64,000 nucleotides of DNA, taken from contig NZ_JOOE01000001.1 of assembly GCF_000712135.1 (NCBI RefSeq), forward strand, positions 1,178,001-1,242,000. Direction: 5' to 3'. Positions 31,442-39,329 of this stretch are shown here, piece after piece. The stretch's first letter is position 1; each line of letters opens with the position of its first letter. Source of the DNA: Sphingomonas sp. UNC305MFCol5.2 (GTDB lineage: Bacteria > Pseudomonadota > Alphaproteobacteria > Sphingomonadales > Sphingomonadaceae). Under the pieces are notes generated by a model. That model searched no databases and was not told the origin of the DNA. It saw only the letters and a program-made list of their open reading frames with translations. The translations under genes and the position numbers were made by a program.

Positions 31442-31456
31442 TGTCCGGTACCGAAC
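31442..31456. promoter_or_regulatory. Third TGTCCG-N4-CGAAC site, upstream of the NtrC-family gene
   Basis: TGTCCG-GTAC-CGAAC is followed by an A that extends the imperfect palindrome (TGTYCG to CGRACA). It is 24 bp before the regulator's ATG, a position suited to autorepression. Confidence 0.58.
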
Positions 31457-31480
31457 AGCCGCTGTACGGGAGTGGACGGC

Positions 31481-32875
31481 ATGGGGAGCGGGCCCGAATT
31501 CGATTATTGCGTCGTGATCGACGACGACGACGACATCCTGATGGCGTCGCGGCTGTTGCTGCGCCGGCTGTTCGGTGATGTCGCCACCGTCCGCAGTCCC
31601 GACGAGGCGTTCCCGCTCATCCAGGCACGCACGCCCGACGTGGTACTGCTCGACGCCAATTTCGCGCGCGGCGCGACCGACGCGGCCGAGGGCCTCGCCT
31701 GGCTCGAGAAGCTGCTCGGCATGGATCCCGAGATGGTGGTGGTGATGATCACTGCGCATGCCGGGGTGCAGGTGGCGGTGGCGGCGATGAAGCGCGGCGC
31801 GACCGATTTCGTCTCCAAGCCCTGGTCCAACGACAAATTGCTCGCGACGGTGCGCACCGCGGCCTCGCTACGGCGATCGCGCAAGGCGGCAGTGGCCGGT
31901 GGAGCGGTGCCGGTCCCGGCTTCCTCGGTGGTCGCCGGCTCGGCGCTGCTCGGCCAGTCGCCCGCAATGGCGCGCGTGCATTCGCTGATCTCCCGTGCAG
32001 CACCGACCGATGCCAATGTCCTGGTGCTCGGCGAGAACGGTACCGGCAAGGAGCTGGTCGCACGCGAGCTCCATCGGCAGTCGCTGCGCGCGAACGACGT
32101 GATGCTGACGGTGGATCTCGGCGCGGTGTCCGAGGACCTGATCGATTCCGAATTGTTCGGCCATGTGAAGGGCGCCTTCACCGACGCGCGTGCCGACCGC
32201 GTCGGACGTATCCAGGCGGCGGATGGCGGGACCCTGTTCCTCGACGAGATCGGCAACCTGCCGTTGCGGCTCCAGCCCAAATTGCTGACCGTGCTGGAGC
32301 AGCGCCAGGTCACCCCGGTCGGCGCCAACAAGCCGGTCCCGGTCGACATCCGCGTGATCGCCGCGACCAATTTGCCGCCCGAGAAATTGCGCGACGAGAG
32401 CCATTTCCGGCAGGATCTGCTGTTCCGGCTGAACACCGTCGAGATCGATTTGCCGCCGCTCCGCGAACGGCTGGAGGACGTGCCCGAGCTGATCGAGCAT
32501 TTTCTCGATCATTATGCAAAGCGCTATGGCCGCCCCCACCCTCAGCTGAGCGCTGCGGCGCGCACCGCTTTGCTCAGCCACGATTGGCCGGGCAACGTCC
32601 GCGCGCTCCGCCATGCGCTCGAACGCGCGGTGATCCTCGCGCGCGACGTGCCGCTGGAGCCCGAGGATTTCGCGCTGGTTTCGGGGGCGCCGCGGATCGC
32701 CCCCTCGGCGGTGGTGGCACCGCGGCCGGCGGACGATCTCAACCTAGAGCGCGTCGAGCGCCGGCTGGTCGAGGAAGCACTCAAGAAGCACGGCTACAAC
32801 ATCTCGCTCGCCGCGCACGAGCTGGGGCTGTCGCGCGCCGCACTCTATCGGCGAATGGAGAAGCATGGGCTTTGA
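31481..32875 (+). CDS. NtrC-family sigma-54-dependent response regulator
   Basis: The 464-aa protein has a receiver domain (phospho-acceptor D58, T91, K113), an AAA+ sigma-54 activation domain (Walker A GENGTGKE at 184-191, Walker B G-T-L-F-L-D-E-I at about 250-257) and a Fis-type C-terminal helix-turn-helix (Y-N-I-S-L-A-A-H-E-L-G-L-S-R-A-A-L-Y-R-R). The sigma-54 contact loop reads GAFTDA (231-236) instead of GAFTGA. ATG 31481 has GGGAG 8 bp upstream; a GTG at 31472 is the alternative. Its 3' end overlaps the kinase gene by 11 bp. The consensus-perfect sigma-54 promoter of the divergent efflux operon is the likely target. The inducing signal is unknown. Confidence 0.93.
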   Translation: MGSGPEFDYCVVIDDDDDILMASRLLLRRLFGDVATVRSPDEAFPLIQARTPDVVLLDANFARGATDAAEGLAWLEKLLGMDPEMVVVMITAHAGVQVAVAAMKRGATDFVSKPWSNDKLLATVRTAASLRRSRKAAVAGGAVPVPASSVVAGSALLGQSPAMARVHSLISRAAPTDANVLVLGENGTGKELVARELHRQSLRANDVMLTVDLGAVSEDLIDSELFGHVKGAFTDARADRVGRIQAADGGTLFLDEIGNLPLRLQPKLLTVLEQRQVTPVGANKPVPVDIRVIAATNLPPEKLRDESHFRQDLLFRLNTVEIDLPPLRERLEDVPELIEHFLDHYAKRYGRPHPQLSAAARTALLSHDWPGNVRALRHALERAVILARDVPLEPEDFALVSGAPRIAPSAVVAPRPADDLNLERVERRLVEEALKKHGYNISLAAHELGLSRAALYRRMEKHGL

Positions 32876-34187
32876 CCAGCGCTTCACGATCGGGCTGATC
32901 GCCTGGATCGGAGCGCTGGTGGCGGTGCTGCTGGCGTGCATCGCAGCGTTCGCGACCCCCGGGCTCGGCGCGGCGCGGATCGTCGCGATCGGAATCGCCG
33001 CGGCAACCTTCGCGGGGTTGTGGCGACACGTCACACGCACCAACCGGACGGTCGCGCGCTTCCTCGAGGCGCTCAAGTTCGGAGATACCGCGCTCCAGTT
33101 CGACGCGCAGGGCGGCGCGGGGTTCGGCGAACTAGGCGAATCGCTCAACGAGGCGCTGGGCCGCTTCCGTGCCGGACAGGACCGGGTCGCAGGCGAGTTG
33201 CGTTATCTCGATGCTCTGGTCGACGATATGCCGGTCGCGGTGCTGACGGTGAGCCCGGATGGTCATATCACCCTCGCCAACAAGGCGGCGCGACGGCTAT
33301 TCACCGACGAGCACGGGACGCTGCCCGGAGATTTCGCAGTCTACGGCGCAACCTTCGCCCGGCGCCTTGCGAACAGTTCGCAAGGTGAAGAGCTATTGAT
33401 TCTCAATATCGCGGGACGCCCGCAGCGGATGCTGGTGCGCGCGGCGACGCTCGAACGGCTGGGCCAGCGCACCCGCGCGATCAGCGTTCAGCCGATCCAG
33501 GGGACGCTCGACGCCGTCGAAATGGCGGCGCAGACCGATCTCGTCCGCGTGCTGACCCATGAGATCCTCAATTCGCTGACGCCGGTCACTTCGCTCGCCG
33601 CGACTGCGGCCGATCTGCTGGCTGACCCGGATCTCTCCTCCGATCCGCGCGTCAACGATGCGCGCGTGGCGGTCGAGACGCTCGCCCGGCGCGCGCAAGG
33701 GCTGAGCAACTTCATCGAAGCCTATCGCGCGGTGGCACAGACTCCCGAGATCAAGCGCCAGACCTTCACGGCGCGCCCCTGGGCGGACGAGCTCGCCCGG
33801 ATCTTCGCGGCAAAAGCGCCCGAGGTGCCGCTTTCGGTCGCCGTCGCTCCCGATCACCTCGCGCTCGACGCCGATCCCGATCTGCTGGCGCAGGTGGTGA
33901 TCAACCTGATGCAGAACGCGGTGCAGGCGATGCACGCGACCGATCAGCCGCGACTGACGCTGCGCCTGTCGGGCCACGGGCAGGCGACGGTGATCGAAGT
34001 CGAGGACAATGGCCCGGGGGTACCCGAGAGCCTGCGGCAGGACGTGTTTCTGCCTTTCTTCACCACGCGCGCCGCGGGCACCGGCGTGGGCCTCAATCTC
34101 GCCCGCCAGATCGTCATCGCGCACGGCGGGGCGATCGAAGTCACTGACGCGCCGGACGGCGGCGCGCTGTTCCGGATCGTGCTTTAG
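32865..34187 (+). CDS. Membrane sensor histidine kinase, partner of the NtrC-family regulator
   Basis: The 440-aa kinase starts with two membrane helices (about 9-30 and 36-52) with almost no periplasmic loop, so it probably senses within the membrane or cytosol. A HAMP-like/coiled segment and a PAS-like domain (about 112-215) follow. The phospho-acceptor H232 lies in V-L-T-H-E-I-L-N-S-L-T-P-V, the NtrB-like form with an asparagine after it. The ATPase part has N-L-M-Q-N-A-V-Q-A, D-N-G-P-G-V and G-T-G-V-G-L-N-L-A. It is translationally coupled to the regulator. The pair probably controls the MacAB-type pump in response to envelope or membrane stress; the signal is inferred, not shown. Confidence 0.92.
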   Translation: MGFDQRFTIGLIAWIGALVAVLLACIAAFATPGLGAARIVAIGIAAATFAGLWRHVTRTNRTVARFLEALKFGDTALQFDAQGGAGFGELGESLNEALGRFRAGQDRVAGELRYLDALVDDMPVAVLTVSPDGHITLANKAARRLFTDEHGTLPGDFAVYGATFARRLANSSQGEELLILNIAGRPQRMLVRAATLERLGQRTRAISVQPIQGTLDAVEMAAQTDLVRVLTHEILNSLTPVTSLAATAADLLADPDLSSDPRVNDARVAVETLARRAQGLSNFIEAYRAVAQTPEIKRQTFTARPWADELARIFAAKAPEVPLSVAVAPDHLALDADPDLLAQVVINLMQNAVQAMHATDQPRLTLRLSGHGQATVIEVEDNGPGVPESLRQDVFLPFFTTRAAGTGVGLNLARQIVIAHGGAIEVTDAPDGGALFRIVL

Positions 34188-35062
34188 CCCTTCGCCACCG
34201 GCAGAGGCGGTGCGCCCGGCGGCACCGCGGCATTGCGCCAGCGCTCGACGGGGACGACCTCGACCGCGCCGTCCGGCGCCCGTCGCCGCTGGATCAGGGT
34301 CGCCGCCTGCTGGCTCGTGCCTCCGATCGTCGCGCGGGTGCGCACCCAGAAGGTGTTCGAGCGGAAGGACGTGCCCCAAGGCAAGGACACATTCTGATCG
34401 GTCAGGTCCTTCCCGGTAAGGAAGCCCTGTCGATCGCGTATCGCGACGAGGCGTTCGGCGATCAGCGGATCGCGGAACAGCAAGGCCAGCATCTCCTGAT
34501 TGGCGGCGTTGAGGTTGAGCGAGGTCGTCCCCGGCAGCGCAGTCACCAGTCTCTCCAGCCGGTCCGCCACCTTGGGCTCGATGCCAGTCAGCCGCAGCGG
34601 ACGCAGATCGGTGATCGGCCCCCTCAGCCGCACATATTCGACTGCGGCGACGATCTGCTCGGGCTTCAGACCCACGTCGTTGCCGATCGCCTGGAACAGG
34701 ACCGTCGATGCGACCTCACCCGTGCGCACCGAATTGATGTTGAAACGGCCCTCGGCATCGGCGATCGCGAGGTCGAAGCTGCCGCCCTCGATCGGGGCGC
34801 CGCTCTCCGATAGCTTGGCCCAAGGCTCGCCGACATGATCGACTTCGGGCGATTGCTCGGCATCGCGGCGCAGTGCCACCACCGCCGAGAGCTCGCCGCC
34901 ACGCACGATCGCCAGCGCGCGGGCCGCCTCGCGCGTGCGCAGGCCACGATCGAGCGCCAGTTCCTCGCGGTTGATCATCAGCAGCACGAGCCCCGCCGCA
35001 ATCGCGACGAACATCAGCACATTGACGAGGATCATCCCCTCTTCGTCGCGCCGCCGCGTCAC
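34184..35062 (-). CDS. gspK: Type II secretion minor pseudopilin GspK
   Basis: GspK (292 aa) caps the tip of the type II pseudopilus with GspI and GspJ. The GTG start at 35060-35062 overlaps the gspJ stop (GTGA) and gives the prepilin leader V-T-R-R-R-D-E-E-G, cleaved before M-I-L-V-N-V-L-M-F. Residue 5 of the mature protein is not the usual Glu, a known property of GspK. A hydrophobic helix of about 20 residues follows, then the large alpha-helical domain with F-N-I-N-S and L-N-L-N-A-A-N-Q-E-M-L that mark GspK. Its stop overlaps that of the convergent histidine kinase gene. Confidence 0.93.
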   Translation of the reverse strand: MTRRRDEEGMILVNVLMFVAIAAGLVLLMINREELALDRGLRTREAARALAIVRGGELSAVVALRRDAEQSPEVDHVGEPWAKLSESGAPIEGGSFDLAIADAEGRFNINSVRTGEVASTVLFQAIGNDVGLKPEQIVAAVEYVRLRGPITDLRPLRLTGIEPKVADRLERLVTALPGTTSLNLNAANQEMLALLFRDPLIAERLVAIRDRQGFLTGKDLTDQNVSLPWGTSFRSNTFWVRTRATIGGTSQQAATLIQRRRAPDGAVEVVPVERWRNAAVPPGAPPLPVAKG

Positions 35063-35685
35063 TGTTTCTTCTCCTCGGGCCGTGCCGGCAGCGCGATCAC
35101 GCGGCGCAGCGACCCCGGCGCGCCGCCCGGCCCGGCGACCTGCATCTCGAGCGCCACTGCGCGCGGCCAGCGGTCCTTGTCCGCTTCCTTCATGGGCCAG
35201 CGATCGACCCACGCCCCATCCCAGAAGCGCCAGCGCGCACTCGCCACCCCCGCCAGCACGAGCTGCGGCGCCGGCCCGACGATGCGCACCAGCGCGCCGC
35301 CCGTCACGCCGTAGCGCAGCGGCACCGCAGCGCCGCCCATTCCGGGCGCCGAGCGAGTGAAGGAGATAGTGGCGCCGCTCCCGGAAATCGGTCCGGTGGC
35401 GATCTGCTCGACATCGCTGGAGACGACGAACATCGTGCGCTGCAGATCGGCGAGCCGATCGAACCGCTTTTCGGTGCGCCCCTGGACATTGATGATGCCC
35501 TCGACCAGCGCGAGCCCGGCCACCGCGATCAGCGCGAACAGTCCGAGCGAGATCATCAGCTCGATCAGCGTGAAGCCGGATTCTTCGTGGGAAGGTCGGC
35601 ACCGGCCCGCTCCTCCACCCGGCCTCCCAACGGCAGGATCATGTGGGGGAGCGGGCCGGTGCCGCATCCCGCAAGAGGTTTTCAC
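35059..35685 (-). CDS. gspJ: Type II secretion minor pseudopilin GspJ with repeat-expanded leader
   Basis: GspJ (208 aa) is a pseudopilus tip subunit. The prepilin signal is E-E-S-G then F-T-L-I-E-L-M-I-S-L-G-L-F-A-L-I, cleaved after G37, with Glu at mature position 5. The start is a GTG at 35683-35685 overlapping the stop of the upstream gene (GTGA), the same kind of junction used elsewhere in this locus. This makes the leader 37 residues long instead of about 6-10. Residues about 8-30 are encoded by a palindromic repeat (35598-35663), Pro/Gly/Arg-rich and without similarity to normal leaders. The rest is of normal GspJ length. Confidence 0.93.
   Translation of the reverse strand: MKTSCGMRHRPAPPHDPAVGRPGGGAGRCRPSHEESGFTLIELMISLGLFALIAVAGLALVEGIINVQGRTEKRFDRLADLQRTMFVVSSDVEQIATGPISGSGATISFTRSAPGMGGAAVPLRYGVTGGALVRIVGPAPQLVLAGVASARWRFWDGAWVDRWPMKEADKDRWPRAVALEMQVAGPGGAPGSLRRVIALPARPEEKKQ
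35598..35663. repeat. Inverted repeat inside the gspJ leader
   Basis: GGCACCGGCCCGCTCC (35598-35613) and its exact reverse complement (35648-35663) flank a 34-bp centre. It lies wholly within the coding sequence for the cleaved prepilin leader and keeps the frame open. Confidence 0.88.
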
Positions 35686-36725
35686 GACCCCGAGCTCACC
35701 GCCACCGGTTCGTAGCCGTGCGGCCGGGCCACGAGGATCGCGAAATCGCGCGCGACCGATCCATCGGTGCGGAAGCGCACAGGACCGGTCACGCAGCGGA
35801 AGCCCTTGCTGTCGAGCAGCCCCGCGGCGTTCAGCGTATTGGCGTTGCGCAATGCATTGGCGATCCCCGCCGCGTCATAAGCGAGGGCCGTGATCGTCCC
35901 GGCCTCGCCGCCGTTGCGCGCGGCGAACTCGCTCGCAAAGGTGCCGAACGCCGCCGGGTCCGGGCTGGCGATCCACGCGCCGTTCAGCGCCTCCAGCGCT
36001 TCGGGCCGATTGTCGATGCCCTGCAGCGTGCCGAGCAGCTGGACACCGCTATCCTTGAGCCCGCGCGCGGCGGCGAGCACTGCCGGACCGCTGCCCGGGA
36101 TCAGCACCGCGTCGGGCGCCTCGCCGGGAGCGGGAAGCGGTTGCCCCGCTTTCACTTCGAGCACGCGCAGCCGCAGACCGAGCTCGCCTTCGAGCTGGCC
36201 CGCCGCCAGCGATGCCGCGGCGCTCCACGGGCTGCCGTCGTCGATCACCGCGACATTCTTCACTCCGCGCGAGCGGGCGTAGCGCAGGATCGCGCTGGTC
36301 AACTGCCGCGCGGTGATCCCGAAGATGTACGTGCCCGGCGCGCGCAGCACCGCATCGTTGCTGAACGCGATGATCGGCACGCGGCCCGCAACGGTGCTGG
36401 TCACCGCCGGAACTTCCTCGGCCGATAGCGGCCCGAGGATCAGGGCGGGCTTGCTGCGCAGCGCCTGCCCCGCTGCGGCGGCCGCTCCCGCGGCAGTCCC
36501 GCCGGTGTCGAAGGTCAGGACATATTGGCTGTTTTCCGCGAGCAACGCCGCCTGCCGCATGCTAAGGCCCAGCCGCGCTCGCGGTCCCGTGAGCGGCACC
36601 AGCAGGGCGACAGGGCGCTTGTCCTTCTTCTCGGCTGTTGCGAGAGCATGCGAGGGAAGCACGACCGATGCCGCTGACGCGACCAGGCCTGATTGCAGCA
36701 ACCTCAGCAGGGACCGCCGGTCCAT
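35682..36725 (-). CDS. LpoA-like penicillin-binding protein activator (type 1 periplasmic-binding fold)
   Basis: The protein (347 aa from ATG 36725) begins M-D-R-R-S-L-L-R-L-L with a hydrophobic stretch and an A-L-A cleavage site near residue 29, a twin-arginine or Sec-type signal. The mature part is a leucine/isoleucine/valine-binding type domain: V-A-L-L-V-P-L-T-G-P-R-A, I-L-G-P-L-S-A-E-E-V, V-A-V-I-D-D-G-S-P-W and L-I-P-G-S-G-P, as in penicillin-binding protein activators of the LpoA/YraM group. There is no lipobox. Its stop overlaps the GTG of gspJ, so it is embedded in the secretion operon and may help to open peptidoglycan for the machine. An amino-acid-binding role is the alternative. 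An ATG at 36755 is possible but would overlap gspN. Confidence 0.78.
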   Translation of the reverse strand: MDRRSLLRLLQSGLVASAASVVLPSHALATAEKKDKRPVALLVPLTGPRARLGLSMRQAALLAENSQYVLTFDTGGTAAGAAAAAGQALRSKPALILGPLSAEEVPAVTSTVAGRVPIIAFSNDAVLRAPGTYIFGITARQLTSAILRYARSRGVKNVAVIDDGSPWSAAASLAAGQLEGELGLRLRVLEVKAGQPLPAPGEAPDAVLIPGSGPAVLAAARGLKDSGVQLLGTLQGIDNRPEALEALNGAWIASPDPAAFGTFASEFAARNGGEAGTITALAYDAAGIANALRNANTLNAAGLLDSKGFRCVTGPVRFRTDGSVARDFAILVARPHGYEPVAVSSGS

Positions 36726-36748
36726 TGCCGACTCCGGATAGGGGGGGT

Positions 36749-37441
36749 GTGGCACGCCGGCGTATTATCGTCTTCGCCGCGCTCGGCATAGGGGCCTATC
36801 TGCTCGCCTTGATCGTCACGCTTCCGGCCAGCGCAGTGCTCAAGAACCGGCCGTGGCGCACCGGCGTGGCGGGGACGGTGTGGAACGGCGAGGTCGGCGT
36901 CGCCGGTGGCGCGAAGTTCGAGTGGCAGATGGCGCCGCTTCGCTCGCTCACCAGCCTCGCTTATTCCGCGGACTGGAAGGCGACGGGCCCGAACACCGAT
37001 CTCGGAGGACGTCTTCTGGCGCATCTCGGCGGGCGCACGGTGCTCGACAAGGTCAGCGGCTCGGCCGACGGCAGCTTGCTGCAGGCGCTACAACCCAACC
37101 TGCCGTTCACTTGCGACCTGACGATGCAGGTCGAGATGGAGCGCATCGCGATCGGCGGCGGGGCGCAGATGATCAGCGGAAACGCGACGAGCGATCCCGG
37201 AAGCTGCCGCCCGAAAAACGCCGGCGCGGCCTCGGCGGTCCCCGCGCTGATTCTCACCGCCGAGCATATCGGCAATCGATCGCTGATCCGCATCGCCCCG
37301 ATGGCGCAGCGTCGCAGGACATTGGTGACGTTCGAGCTTTCCGAGAGCGGCGCCGTCGATCTGTCGGTCACGCCCGATGGGGCGACGATGATGCCGTTTC
37401 TCGGAGTACCGGCGGGCGCGCGGATCCAGGGGCAGATGTAG
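36749..37441 (+). CDS. gspN: Type II secretion system protein N
   Basis: GspN (230 aa) is an inner-membrane accessory protein of type II secretion found in a subset of systems; its role is not well defined. It has one N-terminal membrane helix (about 5-27) with basic residues before it, then a periplasmic beta-rich domain with W-R-T-G-V-A-G-T-V-W-N-G-E-V, which is the family signature. The GTG at 36749 follows a run of seven G bases. The start is only 23 bp from that of the divergent PBP-activator-like gene, so their promoters must overlap coding sequence. Confidence 0.85.
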   Translation: MARRRIIVFAALGIGAYLLALIVTLPASAVLKNRPWRTGVAGTVWNGEVGVAGGAKFEWQMAPLRSLTSLAYSADWKATGPNTDLGGRLLAHLGGRTVLDKVSGSADGSLLQALQPNLPFTCDLTMQVEMERIAIGGGAQMISGNATSDPGSCRPKNAGAASAVPALILTAEHIGNRSLIRIAPMAQRRRTLVTFELSESGAVDLSVTPDGATMMPFLGVPAGARIQGQM

Positions 37442-37528
37442 GCCGCAGGTTCGCACCGTGGCGTGAGTGTCTGTTAAGCAGTATCGACATTCGGGCGCTG
37501 GAGAAGGCGGTCGGCCATCTCCGCAACC

Positions 37529-37671
37529 GTCACCCCGGCCGAAGTGCCGGGGTCCACCGAGAGGCAAGTGCCAGACAAGAGGCTCGAGCGCTGCCGGTGA
37601 GGCTTAGTGGACCCCGGCACTAGCCTGTCCTGAGCGCCTGCCTTGCAGGCAGTCGAAGGGGCCGGGGTGAC
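37529..37671. repeat. Composite nested palindromic repeat
   Basis: GTCACCCCGGCC (37529-37540) pairs with 37660-37671 and AGTGCCGGGGTCCAC (37543-37557) with 37607-37621. An inner hairpin GCCTGC-CTT-GCAGGC lies at 37636-37650. It fills most of the 277-bp gap between convergent gspN and the hemerythrin gene. No coding sequence is seen here. Confidence 0.78.
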
Positions 37672-37718
37672 GCCAGGATTTTGGGAACCGCTCCAAAAAT
37701 TCTGAAAGTCGATTCCGC

Positions 37719-38165
37719 CTAGATGAACTCGACGAATGGTCGCGTTTCCGCGGCGCCGGGCTCGAGTTGCTGGATGAGAGGAAACACCACGCGCTCCTCC
37801 CATTTGATCCGTTCGATCGACAGCGCGAGCTGATCCCTGACCGCCGTGCGGTAACCGGCCCAATCGGCCCGAATCGCAACAGGGTTCCATCGGCCCGTAT
37901 GCGACGCCAGCGTGAGCTGCAGGTCCATCAGGCCCGCTTTGTAGCGCTTGCCGATTCCCTGCGCGATCACATCGTCGCGCATGCCCAACGTCCGCTCGAC
38001 GAATTTGGCTTCGCGAACCAGATGCGCGTCGGAACTCGCCGCCAGTTCGACGCGGACCTTGGTCAGATCCTCGATCGAAGGAGGGTTGTCAGGATCGATG
38101 ATCCTGATGAGCCGATTGGCGAGCGCGACGATCTCGCGATGCTCTGTATGGAATTGCGTGATCAT
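37719..38165 (-). CDS. Hemerythrin-like HHE-domain protein
   Basis: The 148-aa all-helical protein has the ligand pattern of hemerythrin-like domains: H6 and H9 in F-H-T-E-H, H48 with E52 in D-A-H-L-V-R-E, H89 in S-H-T, and E123/E124 in K-W-E-E-R-V-V-F-P-L. Such proteins hold a di-iron site and take part in oxygen, NO or iron handling. The match to strict HHE spacing is partial, so metal binding should be regarded as likely, not sure. It is cytosolic and monocistronic, between gspN and an exported hypothetical gene, and has no evident link to secretion. Confidence 0.78.
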   Translation of the reverse strand: MITQFHTEHREIVALANRLIRIIDPDNPPSIEDLTKVRVELAASSDAHLVREAKFVERTLGMRDDVIAQGIGKRYKAGLMDLQLTLASHTGRWNPVAIRADWAGYRTAVRDQLALSIERIKWEERVVFPLIQQLEPGAAETRPFVEFI

Positions 38166-38395
38166 GGGAATTCTCCGGTCAGGCCGGCCTAACCTGTCGG
38201 CTATCCCTCTGATATTCCGCTATTAGACGGAGAGCCGCATTAACCATTTGTGAGGACCGGAGCGGTGCCGATCCTGCCCTCTTCGGGCTGTCGGCGAGAG
38301 CACGGATTCAGGGGGAATCGGATGCGCCATTGCCTTCCTGTCGGAGCAGAAATCGTGCATTCTGTTCGCGCGGATGAACGTCGGAGGACCAAGGC

Positions 38396-39289
38396 ATGAT
38401 AGCGGGAATCGTTCGCGGCTCTCTCTTTTCTGCGGCGCTTGTCGCCGCAGGGTCCGCGGCCGCTCAGGACCAGCCCGCCGCCCCCGAGACGCAACAGATC
38501 GTCGTCACTGGCAAACGGAGCATAGACCGCGAAATTCGCGATTTCGTCGGCGCATTGGCGGAAACGCCGGTGCAACGCCAGTTGAGCCGCTTCGAGCAAT
38601 CGGTCTGCCCCACCGCCATTGGGCTCGCGCCCGCCCAGCGTGGCGCCCTGATCCAGCGAATGCGGCGCGTGGCCGAGGCCGCCGGCATCCGCGTCGGCGA
38701 GGCGAAATGCAGCGGGAATGTCGTCGTGGTGGTGACGCCGGACAAGCGCGTCTTTCTAAAGGCGCTTCGCGAGAAGAAGCCCGAATATTTCGGCGACATG
38801 TCGCCCAGCGAAATCCGCAAGCTGCTGGCGCAACCCGGGCCGGCCGTGGCTTGGCAATTGCGCGGACAGCCGCTCAGCGCGCGCGGCACCCCGATCGATG
38901 TCGACCCGGCGACCGGTCTTCTCCTGAACAGGACGACCGAACCGGCGTCGCGCCTGACCCCCTCGGCACGGCCGCAATTCGACGCCGCCGTCGTGATAGT
39001 CGAGACCAGGGCGGTGACCGGGCTAACGACGACCGAGGTGGCGGACTATGCCGCCATGCGCGCCTATGCCGGCATGGACCCGTCGCGACTTGGGGATTCC
39101 GCGGCGCCCACCATCTTGCGAGTACTCGAGGCGCCGATGGGCAGCGCGGTGCCGCCCAGTCTCACGGATTGGGATCTTGGCTATCTGCGCGGGCTCTACC
39201 AGAGTCCCCTGAATGCCTATTCCGGTGCCCAGCGCGCCGCGATCCGCCGCGAAGTCGCGCGACAAGTCCAGGGGGCGGACGCGAAATAA
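38396..39289 (+). CDS. Hypothetical exported protein
   Basis: The 297-aa protein has a Sec signal peptide (hydrophobic 5-20, cleavage after A-A-A near residue 23) and then I-V-V-T-G-K-R, a short motif common at mature N-termini of sphingomonad envelope proteins. Two cysteines (near 71 and 104) may form a disulfide. The middle contains V-V-V-V-V-T-P-D-K-R-V-F-L and a W-Q-L-R-G-Q segment; the C-terminus is a Tyr/Leu/Arg-rich helix (L-G-Y-L-R-G-L-Y). I recognise no characterised family. It lies between two blocks of secretion genes but on the opposite strand to both, so a link to secretion is only positional. Confidence 0.7.
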   Translation: MIAGIVRGSLFSAALVAAGSAAAQDQPAAPETQQIVVTGKRSIDREIRDFVGALAETPVQRQLSRFEQSVCPTAIGLAPAQRGALIQRMRRVAEAAGIRVGEAKCSGNVVVVVTPDKRVFLKALREKKPEYFGDMSPSEIRKLLAQPGPAVAWQLRGQPLSARGTPIDVDPATGLLLNRTTEPASRLTPSARPQFDAAVVIVETRAVTGLTTTEVADYAAMRAYAGMDPSRLGDSAAPTILRVLEAPMGSAVPPSLTDWDLGYLRGLYQSPLNAYSGAQRAAIRREVARQVQGADAK

Positions 39290-39329
39290 GCCCCCTTTGG
39301 ACGCATTCCTGATCGGCCGCTCGTCCCGG

